Assembly: GCA_013178185.1 (NCBI GenBank)
Contig: JABLXC010000005.1
Coordinates: 104,377 to 168,376, forward strand
Direction of reading: 5' to 3'
DNA from: Anaerolineae bacterium
GTDB lineage: Bacteria > Chloroflexota > Anaerolineae > Anaerolineales > Anaerolineaceae
Length of the DNA stretch: 64,000 nucleotides
The notes beneath the pieces were generated by a model that was given only the letters and a program-made list of their open reading frames with translations, did not search any database and was not told where the DNA came from. Each line of letters starts with the position of its first letter. Position 1 is the stretch's first letter. This document shows, in pieces, positions 18,766 through 27,155 of the stretch. A program made the translations under genes and the position numbers.

Positions 18766-19197
18766 TTATGGTGAGGTTGGCGTTAAACTGGGGACTGGTG
18801 TGGTAGGCGTATTGGTTTCTGTTGGAGGGGCCGGGGTATCGGTTTGGGTGGGAGGCTGGAGCGTGTCTGTGGCGGTGGGGGTGATGGTGCGCGTCCAGGT
18901 TGAGAAGGGGGTTAGAGTCAGGGAGGGAGTCCAGGTCAGCGTAATGGTTGGCGTTTGCGAAGCTGTGATGGTTAATATCGGTTGCGTAAATGTGCTGGAT
19001 GGGGATAGAGTTTGGGGGATGGTGGCGGCCTGACTTGGGCTAGGCGAGGGGGTGGGTTGGCGGTTGACCGGCTGGCAGCTCCGCAGCACGATGAAACCCA
19101 GGCAATAGCAGGGTATGGTCGCAAGGATAATAAATAGAAGAGAAGAACGTGTTTTTGAGCGTCGATCCGCCCTGGAATCGATCGGGTTCTGAGCCAT
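18766..19197 (-). CDS. Membrane-anchored Ser/Thr/Pro-rich low-complexity protein
   Basis: A 143-residue protein with a short basic N-terminus, one hydrophobic segment (LLFIILATIPCYCLGFIVL), a Cys shortly after it, and then about 95 residues made nearly entirely of Thr, Pro and Ser. Such stalks are common in Anaerolineae surface proteins and may be spacers or glycosylation sites. No fold is recognisable. It precedes the M42 genes by 21 bases and may share their transcript. The opposite strand also has an open frame here, a by-product of the repeated codons. Confidence 0.65.
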   Translation of the reverse strand: MAQNPIDSRADRRSKTRSSLLFIILATIPCYCLGFIVLRSCQPVNRQPTPSPSPSQAATIPQTLSPSSTFTQPILTITASQTPTITLTWTPSLTLTPFSTWTRTITPTATDTLQPPTQTDTPAPPTETNTPTTPVPSLTPTSP

Positions 19198-19283
19198 GGT
19201 ATCTGTATCATATCATCAGCCTGACGGGATGACAAGCCTGATGATTGACGGCGAGAGAGGTACCCCAAAGGTTTTGAAAGTTT

Positions 19284-20249
19284 TTACCGTTTTTCTTCTG
19301 TTCCGACTTTGATCTGGGTCATTTCTTGTCGGACTGTTTGGTAGAGGTTTTCGGCCTTGAGGTTGGTGATGGTGTAGCATGGCGCATTGAGGTGATTTGC
19401 CAGATCCTGAGCCAGACCCTGATCGAAAGCTGCATGTTCCATGTTGATGACGACGCTATGGATGTCGTCTTCTGCGATTCGAGCTGCTATGGCTTGCGCT
19501 TCCTCTTGAGGAGACATGTGACCTAGAGAGACGTTCCCGGCGCCATCGGTCAGGACGATCAGGAGCGGCATCACGTCCGGGTGGAGGATATGTTCGCGCC
19601 GAAGAACATCATGCGCCAATTGCAGGCCGGCGGAAAGCGGCGTCTTGCCGCCGATGGGGATATCCGCCAGGGCGCTCTGCGCCAGCAGGACGGAATTGGT
19701 TGGCGGAAGCACGAGCGTAGCGCGGTCTTTTTGGAAAACGATCAGACCAACCCGGTCGCGGCGCTGGTAAGCATCGGTCAGGAGGGATAGAATGGCGCCT
19801 TTCGTTGCGGACATGCGCTCTGCGACGGCCATCGACCAGGAGGCATCTACCAGGAACAGGACAAGGTTGGCGGAGCGGCGGACTCGCACTTTGCGCATAT
19901 AATCATCCGAGCGGATGGCAAAGGCAACTCGTTTTCTTTCCTCTGTTCGCCTGTTTTGAAATGGGGCAGCGGCCCGGATGGTAGCGTCAAACGCCAGGTC
20001 ATCCGCTTTGCCGCCCGCAGGGCGTGATTGCACATAGCGGCCGCGTTTGCGGTCGGAATGGGTGCGAGAGCGACGTCCGCCGGTCTTGCGCATGATCTGG
20101 TCGAGCGGGGTATCCAACCGACGCGCTTCAAAAACCTCGCCGGTTTTTGTGTGTTCGCCGCCATCCCACCAGGTGGCATTGGTGTTGTCGAACACGTTCT
20201 GCTGCAGCGGTTCTGGCTGTCCTACGTCTTCGGTTTCTTCTTGCGACAA
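19284..20249 (-). CDS. VWA-domain protein, BchD/ChlD-type chelatase subunit
   Basis: A 321-residue protein. Residues 1-110 are polar and basic. A von Willebrand A domain follows (about 125-310) with the MIDAS motif DASWS, the threonine in IGGKTPLSAGLQ and the Asp of LLIVLTDGAGN. This is the integrin-like half of magnesium or cobalt chelatase subunit D. It lies 8 bases after the BchI-like AAA+ gene. The pair would form the ATP-driven motor for metal insertion into a tetrapyrrole or act as a MoxR-like chaperone. No large ChlH/CobN subunit is in the window, so the substrate is unproven. Confidence 0.85.
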   Translation of the reverse strand: MSQEETEDVGQPEPLQQNVFDNTNATWWDGGEHTKTGEVFEARRLDTPLDQIMRKTGGRRSRTHSDRKRGRYVQSRPAGGKADDLAFDATIRAAAPFQNRRTEERKRVAFAIRSDDYMRKVRVRRSANLVLFLVDASWSMAVAERMSATKGAILSLLTDAYQRRDRVGLIVFQKDRATLVLPPTNSVLLAQSALADIPIGGKTPLSAGLQLAHDVLRREHILHPDVMPLLIVLTDGAGNVSLGHMSPQEEAQAIAARIAEDDIHSVVINMEHAAFDQGLAQDLANHLNAPCYTITNLKAENLYQTVRQEMTQIKVGTEEKR

Positions 20250-20257
20250 TTCTTCAG

Positions 20258-21346
20258 TTAAGTTTTTTTTTGCTGGTCGCCAACCGTCTCGGTCACTTCG
20301 GAAGCTTTGGTGGTGCTGCTTGTTTGAAGTTGTTCGATGCGCTCTTGCAGCTCTTCCATGCCCATTTCGGTTTGCTGGAAGGGGCCTCGTTTGAGCCGGT
20401 GGGGCAGGGCCAGCTCTGCTGCCAGGGCAATATCACGGTCAGTGATAGATGTGCGACCATCAAAGGCGGCTTGCGCTCGGGCGGTTTTCAAGATCACAAG
20501 GTCAGAGCGATGTCCTTCCACGTTCAAGGAAGCTGTCAGGGCTGCAATTGAGAGGAGATCACGGCTGGTATGCCGTACCTGGTCGAGCAGTTTGCGGGCA
20601 TTTACAATCTGTTCAGATAGCTCCTGTTCTTTGAGCAGCCATTGGTTGCGGAATGCTTCCGGGTCGGCTTCAAATTCCAGATTGCGTTCCATGATTTGAA
20701 CGCGTTCACGTGCATCTCGGATGCCGTAAATTTCTACCGATAGCGCAAAGCGATCCAGCAGTTGGGGGCGCAAATCACCTTCTTCTGGGTTCATCGTTCC
20801 GACCAGGATAAAGCGAGCTGGATGGGAGAAAGAAATTCCCTCGCGTTCTACAATATTGACGCCCATAGCTGCCGAATCGAGCAGGATATCGACGACATGG
20901 TCGTCTAACAGGTTCACCTCATCAATATAAAGGAGGCCGCGGTTGGCGGCTGCCAGCACCCCTGGTTCGAAATGCCTTTCGCCTTTCTGAATAGCTTTTT
21001 CGATATCGAGCGTACCTACCACACGATCTTCGGTTGCCGAAACGGGGAGGTTGACAAAAGGCGTGGGGATCAAAACGGAGGGCAATTCTTCCCCTCGGGA
21101 ATCTCTTTCGCGGCACTCGGTACACCAGGTGGCTGGATTTTCAGGATCGCAGCCAAAACGGCAACCCCCGACTACTTTCACGCTGGGGAGCAAGGCCGCC
21201 AGGGCGCGAGCCGCCGTAGATTTTGCAGTTCCGCGCTCGCCTCGGATTAAGACTCCTCCGATACGCGGATCGACAGCGTTGAGGATCAGGGCGCGCCGCA
21301 TGCGTTGTTGCCCTACAATTGCAGTAAACGGATAAATGACTGGCAT
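20258..21346 (-). CDS. AAA+ ATPase, BchI/ChlI-type chelatase subunit
   Basis: The ATPase opens MPVIYPFTAIVGQQRMRRAL, the usual start of BchI proteins, and I therefore place the start at 21346 rather than 20 codons upstream. Walker A is GVLIRGERGTAKSTAARALA; Walker B is LLYIDEVNLLDDHVVDILLD; sensor region is ILVGTMNPEEGDLRPQLLDR. A cysteine-bearing insert FGCDPENPATWC follows Walker A. About 362 residues, the family's usual size. It pairs with the adjacent VWA protein. Given the nearby B12-dependent genes, cobalt chelation for cobalamin synthesis is one possibility. Confidence 0.9.
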   Translation of the reverse strand: MPVIYPFTAIVGQQRMRRALILNAVDPRIGGVLIRGERGTAKSTAARALAALLPSVKVVGGCRFGCDPENPATWCTECRERDSRGEELPSVLIPTPFVNLPVSATEDRVVGTLDIEKAIQKGERHFEPGVLAAANRGLLYIDEVNLLDDHVVDILLDSAAMGVNIVEREGISFSHPARFILVGTMNPEEGDLRPQLLDRFALSVEIYGIRDARERVQIMERNLEFEADPEAFRNQWLLKEQELSEQIVNARKLLDQVRHTSRDLLSIAALTASLNVEGHRSDLVILKTARAQAAFDGRTSITDRDIALAAELALPHRLKRGPFQQTEMGMEELQERIEQLQTSSTTKASEVTETVGDQQKKT

Positions 21347-21452
21347 GCCTGTGTATTCAATCCTTGTGAACTGGATTTGTCTAACGACCGAAAATAAGTT
21401 TACCACACATGAACTACGCAGCGCAACCTTATTTTTAAGGTTTAGAGCGCGG

Positions 21453-21458
21453 TATAAT
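21453..21458 (+). promoter_or_regulatory. Candidate -10 box (TATAAT) for the mutase-subunit/MeaB operon
   Basis: A perfect TATAAT lies 32 bases before the ATG at 21490 and about 105 bases from the divergent chelatase start. No convincing -35 element is seen. Its position argues that the in-frame ATG at 21457, which falls inside the box, is not the translation start. Confidence 0.5.
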
Positions 21459-21489
21459 GTTAGTGGAGCAAATTGCTCTGGAGTTTGGG

Positions 21490-21909
21490 ATGAGAGAGCG
21501 GAAAATTCGGGTTTTGATTGCCAAACCAGGCCTGGATGGCCATGACCGCGGCGCCAAGGTTGTGGCGCGCGCGTTGCGAGATGCCGGAATGGAAGTCATC
21601 TATACCGGCTTACGTCAAACTCCTGAAATGATCGCTGAAGCAGCTTTGCAAGAAGATGTTGACGCGGTTGGATTGTCCATCCTTTCCGGCGCTCACCTGG
21701 CACTGGCGCCGCGGGTCGTAGCGTTGTTGCGCGCCCAGGGACAGGAGCGGGTGAGCGTTTTTGTGGGGGGGATCATCCCCAACGAAGATATACCATTACT
21801 GTTGCAAGCTGGTGTGAAGGCGGTTTACGGGCCGGGAGTATCAACCAGTAAAATTGCCGAAGAAATCCGCCAATATGTGGCAGCGGTCTCGGATGAAATT
21901 GTTCGATGA
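21490..21909 (+). CDS. Cobalamin-binding domain protein, methylmalonyl-CoA mutase small subunit
   Basis: A stand-alone B12-binding domain of about 139 residues. It carries the base-off/His-on motif [20 protein letters not shown] and the later [10 protein letters not shown] and [19 protein letters not shown] elements that cradle the nucleotide tail. In split mutases this chain pairs with a separate catalytic subunit, which is not in the window. The start at 21490 is preferred because GGAG lies 6 bases upstream. MeaB follows after 12 bases, the classic genetic linkage for this enzyme. Confidence 0.93.
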   Translation: MRERKIRVLIAKPGLDGHDRGAKVVARALRDAGMEVIYTGLRQTPEMIAEAALQEDVDAVGLSILSGAHLALAPRVVALLRAQGQERVSVFVGGIIPNEDIPLLLQAGVKAVYGPGVSTSKIAEEIRQYVAAVSDEIVR

Positions 21910-21921
21910 GATACAAGGGTA

Positions 21922-22896
21922 ATGAGACTCGTTGAAGCGGTCTTGAATGGCGACCGTCTGGCGCTGGCGCGACTGCTCACCCAGGTCGAGCAGGGTACAC
22001 CAGCTGGCCTAAAAGCGCTGGATATGCTCTTTCAACATACTGGGAAGGCGTACCTGATTGGCGTAACAGGGTCGCCAGGAAGCGGAAAATCTTCACTGGT
22101 TAACCGACTGGTGTATGCTCTGCGGCATCCAATCGGCGATGCGTCGCCCAAACGGGTGGCTGTGATTGCTGTAGATCCCTCCAGTCCTTTCAGCGGTGGG
22201 GCGCTGCTGGGTGACCGGGTGCGGATGCGCGACCTGGCGGGCGATGCGGGCGTGTTCATCCGCTCGATGGCGTCGCGCGGCAACCTGGGGGGCCTGGCGC
22301 GCGCTACGGTTTCCTCTGCTCAGGTGCTGGACGCCGCCGGTTTTGAAGTGATCTTGATTGAAACGGTCGGCGCAGGACAGGCCGAGGTGGATATTGCCAG
22401 GCTAGCAGATACCATTCTGGTTGTAGGAACACCGGGTATGGGCGACGAGATCCAGGCGATTAAAGCAGGGATCCTTGAGATTGCTGATATCCTGGTGATC
22501 AACAAAGCCGACCAGCCGGGCGTCGAAGAGGCGGAACAATTTCTGCGCATGATGGTAGAAACGGCCTTGACACAGAAAGACACAGACGATGAAGGAAAAA
22601 GATGGTCGCCGCCTATTGTAAGGACGATTGCCCTGCGAGGCGAGGGAGTTCAAAACTTACTTGATGTGATCCAGCAACATGCCGCTCACCTTGAAAATTC
22701 CGGTCAGAGTCAAGAGCGCGTCCGCCATCGCCTGGAATATGACCTGATCAACAGAGTACAGGAAAGGCTGCTGGCGAGATGGTGGGGAGAGGTGGCGGAG
22801 GCTGCTTTTCGGGAGATGTTGGAACGAATTTATCGTCGTGAAATCTCCCCTTGTCAAGCGGCGGAGCAGTTAGTTGAAGTAACAAATCAGCTTTGA
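21922..22896 (+). CDS. meaB: MeaB/ArgK-type GTPase, methylmalonyl-CoA mutase chaperone
   Basis: A 324-residue G3E-family GTPase. The P-loop is GVTGSPGSGKSSLVNRLV, the Mg-binding and switch region is AVDPSSPFSGGALLGDR, followed by FIRSMASRGNLGG, the Walker B segment VILIETVGAGQAEVDI, and the base-specificity motif LVINKADQPG. It loads and protects adenosylcobalamin in methylmalonyl-CoA mutase. It is co-transcribed with the cobalamin-binding subunit 12 bases upstream. Length and motifs are standard. Confidence 0.96.
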   Translation: MRLVEAVLNGDRLALARLLTQVEQGTPAGLKALDMLFQHTGKAYLIGVTGSPGSGKSSLVNRLVYALRHPIGDASPKRVAVIAVDPSSPFSGGALLGDRVRMRDLAGDAGVFIRSMASRGNLGGLARATVSSAQVLDAAGFEVILIETVGAGQAEVDIARLADTILVVGTPGMGDEIQAIKAGILEIADILVINKADQPGVEEAEQFLRMMVETALTQKDTDDEGKRWSPPIVRTIALRGEGVQNLLDVIQQHAAHLENSGQSQERVRHRLEYDLINRVQERLLARWWGEVAEAAFREMLERIYRREISPCQAAEQLVEVTNQL

Positions 22897-22989
22897 ACTG
22901 ATTTTGTTCCAGCAGGAGCCAGCTCAAAGCATTGGAAGGTTTGAATTGACGATAAGTCCTTATTTTTATTTCAGGGAGGGTACTCCTCG

Positions 22990-23979
22990 ATGCCTTTAAT
23001 GTCTCACCGACATGAGAAGATGTATGGCGACATTATGTTATTTGCCGGAACAGCCAGCCCAGATCTTGCCGCGAAGGTTGCCGATTACTTAGGAAAAACA
23101 CTTTGCGGCAGGGATGTGGTGGTTTTTCCAAACGATAATTTATTTATCAAATTGCATGGCAGCGTACGAGGCCAGGATTGTTACGTTATCCAATCAACCC
23201 ATGCCCCGGTTCACCGCAACTTGATGGAGTTGTTGATCATACTCCAGACACTTCGCCTGGATTCGGCGGCGCGGATCACCGCAGTCATCCCCTATTTGTG
23301 TTATGGCCGTTCTGATAAGAAGGACCAGCCGCGCGTTCCAATTACTGCCAGGTTGGTGGCGGACATGATCGAAGTTGCCGGCGCTGACCGATATATTACC
23401 CTGGATTTGCATGCCGGCCAGATTCAGGGTTTCTTTTCGATCCCCGGGGATGTTCTTTCGGCTTCCCATATACTCTTGGATTATTTGGGGTCGCTTAAGC
23501 CTAAAATGGTCAACCCGGTTGTCGTTACGGCTGACCTGGGTTTTGCTAAAAAGGCTCGTAATTACGCCGCTTCTCTTAGTCTTCCTATGGCGTTCATTGA
23601 AAAACGCAGGTCTGGCAACGACGCCAAAGCGGAAGCATTGACTTTAATTGGCGATGTTAAAGAGCGGGATGTCATTATAGTTGATGATGAAGTGGATACG
23701 GGTGGGTCAATCTCTCAGGCAGTGAATCTGGTGAAAGAACATGGAGCTCGCGATGTCTTTGTATCGTTCATTCACCCGGTATTCTCTCTCAACGCAATGG
23801 AGCGGCTGGCGAAACTGCCTGTCACACAGTTTATCACTACGGACACGATTCCGGTTTCGCCGGAACAGCGCGCCTTAGCAGGAGACCGTTTTAAAATTTT
23901 GACAGTCTCTTCCCTCTTGGGAGAGGTGATCCGGCGGGCTAACGAGGGTCGCAGCGTTGGCGAGATGTTCAATGAGTAA
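22990..23979 (+). CDS. prs: Ribose-phosphate pyrophosphokinase
   Basis: This 329-residue enzyme makes PRPP from ribose 5-phosphate and ATP for nucleotide, His and Trp synthesis. Diagnostic segments are FPNDNLFIKLHGSVRGQD, the ATP-site loop YLCYGRSDKKDQPRVPITAR, LDLHAGQIQGFFSIP, and the PRPP loop VIIVDDEVDTGGSISQAV. The flexible-loop position reads IEKRRSGNDAKAEAL. A strong ribosome site, GGGAGGG, precedes the start. It lies 93 bases after meaB and may have its own promoter. Confidence 0.96.
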   Translation: MPLMSHRHEKMYGDIMLFAGTASPDLAAKVADYLGKTLCGRDVVVFPNDNLFIKLHGSVRGQDCYVIQSTHAPVHRNLMELLIILQTLRLDSAARITAVIPYLCYGRSDKKDQPRVPITARLVADMIEVAGADRYITLDLHAGQIQGFFSIPGDVLSASHILLDYLGSLKPKMVNPVVVTADLGFAKKARNYAASLSLPMAFIEKRRSGNDAKAEALTLIGDVKERDVIIVDDEVDTGGSISQAVNLVKEHGARDVFVSFIHPVFSLNAMERLAKLPVTQFITTDTIPVSPEQRALAGDRFKILTVSSLLGEVIRRANEGRSVGEMFNE

Positions 23980-24022
23980 AACTGGATTAAGGTGGTGGGG
24001 TTAATAAGAGCAGAGTGAAGTT

Positions 24023-24859
24023 ATGCCTGAACTCCCTGAGGTAGAAACGATTGTGCGCAACCTGCGCGAGGGCGAGAATTTCTCGTTGCCTGGCCGGAAA
24101 ATCCAATCGGTTGACCTTTTATGGGATCGCACGTTGGCGTTTCCTGAGAGGGAGAATTTTCTTACTCGTTTGCCAGAGCGGCAGGTTGCTGGGGTGGAAC
24201 GCCGGGGAAAGTATATCCTGCTACGTTTGGACCAGGGTTGCCTGCTGATCCACTTGCGAATGAGCGGCGATGTGCGGGTTGAGCCCTCATTTGATGTGGA
24301 CGGAGGGAGGCGCGCCTCCGCTTTGCATGACCGGTTGCTCTTTTACTTTGAAGACGCGACTCGTCTGGCGTTCAACGATACGCGTAAATTTGGGCGAGTC
24401 TGGCTTGTCGATTCGCCCGATCAAGTTCTTAAGGATTTAGGCCCTGAACCGCTTTCGGAAGATTTTACGGCGAGCCTGCTGGCCGAAGGGCTACGAAAAC
24501 ACAAGCGGCAAGTCAAACCGCTTTTACTCGACCAGAGTTTCCTCGCTGGGATGGGAAATATTTATACGGATGAAGCATTGCACCTTGCAGGCATTCACCC
24601 GGCCAGGCAGTCTGACTCGCTCACAGAAGAAGAAGTAGACCGGCTGTGGGCGGCAATCCGGCATGTGCTGTCGGAAGGCATCCGGCAGAATGGTTCCAGC
24701 ATTGATTGGGTCTATCGCGGTGGAGGGTTTCAAAATTACTTTCGAGTGTACCGGCGCGTCGGGCTGCCCTGCCCGGTCTGCGGGACAAAGATCGTGCGGG
24801 TGGTGGTAGGTCAACGCGGCACTCATTTTTGCCCGCTTTGCCAGCCGTTAAGGAGCTGA
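24023..24859 (+). CDS. mutM: Formamidopyrimidine-DNA glycosylase
   Basis: A 278-residue DNA repair enzyme that excises oxidised purines such as 8-oxoguanine. The N-terminal MPELPEVETIVRNLRE contains the catalytic Pro2 and Glu3. The helix-two-turn-helix region holds LDQSFLAGMGNIYTDEALH, and the C-terminal zinc finger is CPVCG...CPLC, preceded by the DNA-binding loop NYFRVYRRVG. Full length and intact. It is 43 bases after prs on the same strand. Confidence 0.97.
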   Translation: MPELPEVETIVRNLREGENFSLPGRKIQSVDLLWDRTLAFPERENFLTRLPERQVAGVERRGKYILLRLDQGCLLIHLRMSGDVRVEPSFDVDGGRRASALHDRLLFYFEDATRLAFNDTRKFGRVWLVDSPDQVLKDLGPEPLSEDFTASLLAEGLRKHKRQVKPLLLDQSFLAGMGNIYTDEALHLAGIHPARQSDSLTEEEVDRLWAAIRHVLSEGIRQNGSSIDWVYRGGGFQNYFRVYRRVGLPCPVCGTKIVRVVVGQRGTHFCPLCQPLRS

Positions 24860-24887
24860 TAGATTATTCAATGGGTGAGGTGTAGCC

Positions 24888-25610
24888 ATGTCACTTGGAA
24901 TTGTATTGTTGCTGGCATTGCTTTTTGTAACCATTGGATTTATTGGGGGAGCCCTGACAACGATGATATTTTCAGATCGTGCAGCTAAAAGGAAACCCTC
25001 TCCGTCAAAAAAAGAGAGCGAGATGAGGCGCAGGAAATATAGGAACCTCATCAACTTACACCGGGATCCGTCTTCTGGAGGTCTCATCCTTGAGATTGGC
25101 GGAAAACCTTATCAGGATGGCAGCCAGTTTTCAGAACAAGACCGTCGCAATCTGGAAATTCTGGCGCGCGAATGGCTGGACTGGCTGGGCGTTTCCGATG
25201 AATCCCAAAGGCGGCTGGAAGTCCTGACGTATCATCCCCAACCTCCTGCGCAGCCTGACGCCACGCTGCTTTTCCAAAATGCAGTCAGCCTTCCTAAAGC
25301 CGTGAAGCAACCGGAGCCACCTCTTAACCAGGCTGCGAAGATCAAAGAAAAAACCTTGAATAGTTTGGAAAACCCAGCAGCAACCACGATGGTAGGGCAA
25401 ATTGATGAGATTCTGCAAGAGCGGCTTGCCGGGTCGCCTCTGGAAGGGCGCAATATAAAACTGACCGAGGATGCACGTGAAGGTGTGGTGGTTTGGATCG
25501 GCGCCGATCGTTATCCTGGCATTGACGCCGTGCCCGATCTTGAAGTGCGTGAAGAGATCAAAGCGGCTGTCTCAGTCTGGGAGCGGCGATTGGACCGAAA
25601 CCGGACTTGA
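24888..25610 (+). CDS. Hypothetical single-TM protein
   Basis: A 240-residue protein with an N-terminal membrane segment (GIVLLLALLFVTIGFIGGAL) and a basic positive-inside stretch (KRKPSPSKKESEMRRRK), so the rest is cytoplasmic. The remainder is polar with two conserved-looking patches, SGGLILEIGGKPYQDGSQF and VVVWIGADRYPGIDAVPD, separated by a variable linker. I do not recognise a family. It lies 28 bases after mutM and is probably co-transcribed. Its stop overlaps the -35 box of the next gene's promoter. Confidence 0.72.
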   Translation: MSLGIVLLLALLFVTIGFIGGALTTMIFSDRAAKRKPSPSKKESEMRRRKYRNLINLHRDPSSGGLILEIGGKPYQDGSQFSEQDRRNLEILAREWLDWLGVSDESQRRLEVLTYHPQPPAQPDATLLFQNAVSLPKAVKQPEPPLNQAAKIKEKTLNSLENPAATTMVGQIDEILQERLAGSPLEGRNIKLTEDAREGVVVWIGADRYPGIDAVPDLEVREEIKAAVSVWERRLDRNRT

Positions 25611-25636
25611 ACAGCGGCATCAAAATAAGATAGAAT
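25607..25636 (+). promoter_or_regulatory. Sigma-70-like promoter
   Basis: TTGAAC at 25607-25612 and TAGAAT at 25631-25636 are separated by 18 bases. The -35 box overlaps the stop of the preceding gene, and the ATG of the next gene is 42 bases after the -10 box. Confidence 0.6.
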
Positions 25637-25677
25637 ACAGTAAAATTGTTCGACAGGGTTTGATTTCAGGAACGAAT

Positions 25678-26079
25678 ATGGCGATCTCGTTAGAGCGGTT
25701 GAGGGTTCTCAAATTGATCCAGGAAGGGAAGATCACGGCCGAAGAGGGCGTTGAACTGCTGGAGCTGTTGGATCTGCAAGCCTCTGGGCAGGCAGAAAAG
25801 GGTAAGCCAGAGACAGCAGCATCCGGCGGAGGCGGCAGGGGCGCTCGCTGGTTATGCGTACGCGTGACCGATACCAACTCGGGCAAAACGCGGGTCAATG
25901 TACGCATGCCGATCAGCGTGGTGAAAACTGGCCTGAAAATGGGAGCGCGCTTTTCACCTGAAGTAGAAGGACTGGATACCAATCAGTTGATGGACTTTAT
26001 CCGATCGGGGGAGACGGGCAAGATTGTGGATCTCTATGATGAAGTGGACGGCGAACACACGGAGGTTTTTTTGGAGTGA
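25678..26079 (+). CDS. SHOCT-like/DUF-type small regulatory protein
   Basis: About 133 residues. The N-terminus (LERLRVLKLIQEGKITAEEG, then VELLELLD) is a short helical SHOCT-like hairpin of the type found in small regulatory proteins. A Gly-rich linker leads to a compact domain (ARWLCVRVTDTNSGKTRVNV, then RMPISVVKTGLKMGARF). I chose ATG 25678 because it follows a good promoter and a weak AGGAAC ribosome site; the longer upstream frame runs through the previous gene in another frame. The partner is unknown. A bidirectional terminator follows. Confidence 0.75.
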   Translation: MAISLERLRVLKLIQEGKITAEEGVELLELLDLQASGQAEKGKPETAASGGGGRGARWLCVRVTDTNSGKTRVNVRMPISVVKTGLKMGARFSPEVEGLDTNQLMDFIRSGETGKIVDLYDEVDGEHTEVFLE

Positions 26080-26102
26080 GGTGGTTAATCGCTCTGTGAA
26101 GA

Positions 26103-26138
26103 AAAATCGCCCGCTGGTTTATCAGGACGGGCGATTTT
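26103..26138. terminator. Bidirectional intrinsic terminator
   Basis: An 11-bp perfect stem (26103-26113 with 26128-26138) has A-rich and T-rich flanks. It lies between the convergent gene ends at 26079 and 26141 and can serve both strands. Confidence 0.85.
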
Positions 26139-26140
26139 GT

Positions 26141-26398
26141 TTAACTGGGGTCTGCTTCTTCCACCTTTTCGATTTCGGGGAAGAACTGGCGGATGGTGCC
26201 TTCTACCCAGCCATGCAAAGTTGTAGGAGAGAGGGGGCAGTCTTCGCAGGCTCCGCCCAAATGCACTTTGACGGTTTTGCCATCAAATGCAACAAGGCTG
26301 ACCGTTCCATTGTGATAATGGCTAATATAAGCGTCCAATTGTTCAATCAGCCCTTTGAGTTGTTCTTCGGTTGAGTAAGAAGGAACCGTGTTACCCAT
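26141..26398 (-). CDS. NifU-like iron-sulfur scaffold domain protein
   Basis: An 85-residue stand-alone NifU C-terminal domain. The cluster-binding pair is CEDC within GGACEDCPLSP, where the family has CxxC. It can assemble or carry a 4Fe-4S cluster. The N-terminal helix (STEEQLKGLIEQLDAYISHY) matches the family. It starts 2 bases after the stop of the cNMP-binding protein gene, so the two are co-expressed, suggesting that iron-sulfur delivery and the sensor protein belong to one process. Confidence 0.88.
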   Translation of the reverse strand: MGNTVPSYSTEEQLKGLIEQLDAYISHYHNGTVSLVAFDGKTVKVHLGGACEDCPLSPTTLHGWVEGTIRQFFPEIEKVEEADPS

Positions 26399-26400
26399 TT

Positions 26401-26886
26401 TCAGCCCTTTCTACCATTTTTGTGATTGATAAAAACACCCTGACTCAGCATATCGAAGACCTGACTTTGGGTTTCTGTTAACCCCTGGCTGATCACGCTT
26501 GCCAGCCTTTTTAATAGTATAACACCAGTTTTTGGAAACAGCTCGCACAGCCAGGAGAGTTGCCTGGAACCGATGCGGTAGGCGATAATTTCATCGGCGG
26601 TGATCGCGGCAGAAGTGTAGGTTTCGCGCCCTAAGGTGGAAGACCAGCCGAAGACCCCGCCGGGTTCGATGCGCGCAATAATCAGCGGCGGGCCATCGTA
26701 CGGCTTATAGCGAATGACCACCTCTCCTCTCAACAAGAGGTAGAGATATTCAGCTTTTTGCCCCTGTTGAAACACGACATGATCTTGAGGAAACTGACAT
26801 AGTTCCATCAATGGCAGGATCTGATCCATCTGTTCTTTAGTCATGCCCGAAAAAACAGGGGTTTGTGCCAACTCATTCCTAAACAT
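26401..26886 (-). CDS. Cyclic nucleotide-binding domain protein lacking a DNA-binding domain
   Basis: A 161-residue Crp/Fnr-like protein. The beta-barrel nucleotide-binding domain is visible (LAQTPVFSGMTKEQMDQILP, YLYLLLRGEVVIRYKP, PGGVFGWSSTLG), followed by the long dimerisation helix (TGVILLKRLASVISQGLTET). The usual C-terminal helix-turn-helix of about 70 residues is absent: the protein ends shortly after the helix. It therefore probably acts by protein contact rather than by binding a promoter. The intact start and tight coupling to the NifU-like gene argue against simple decay. Confidence 0.85.
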   Translation of the reverse strand: MFRNELAQTPVFSGMTKEQMDQILPLMELCQFPQDHVVFQQGQKAEYLYLLLRGEVVIRYKPYDGPPLIIARIEPGGVFGWSSTLGRETYTSAAITADEIIAYRIGSRQLSWLCELFPKTGVILLKRLASVISQGLTETQSQVFDMLSQGVFINHKNGRKG

Positions 26887-27155
26887 GTTGTCTCTATATT
26901 AGTTAAGGATACCTTTCCTTTGTAGTGGCGAATATCCTGAAAGTCATGTCATTCTTCATGCTGTTCTTTACACCAACGACCCATCTGTTAAGTGACAATT
27001 AATTGACTGGTCACGGGATAGAGTTTTTGGGCGCGATGGAGCGCTGGTGTTATGTATAATGTTTGTATAGAATCGTCTTGTGCGCTTGCGTTTGCCAGTT
27101 TACAATAGAACTTGAGATTGGCAATGCTAACAACCAGGATGAAGGTGGAGGGAAA

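Noticed and set aside
18731..19033. Plus-strand Val/Gly-rich frame
   Set aside because: It is the complement of the Thr/Pro-rich stalk gene on the minus strand; such repeats open both strands.
25471..25677. Longer start for the SHOCT-like protein
   Set aside because: The upstream part overlaps the preceding gene in another frame and lies before the promoter at 25607-25636.
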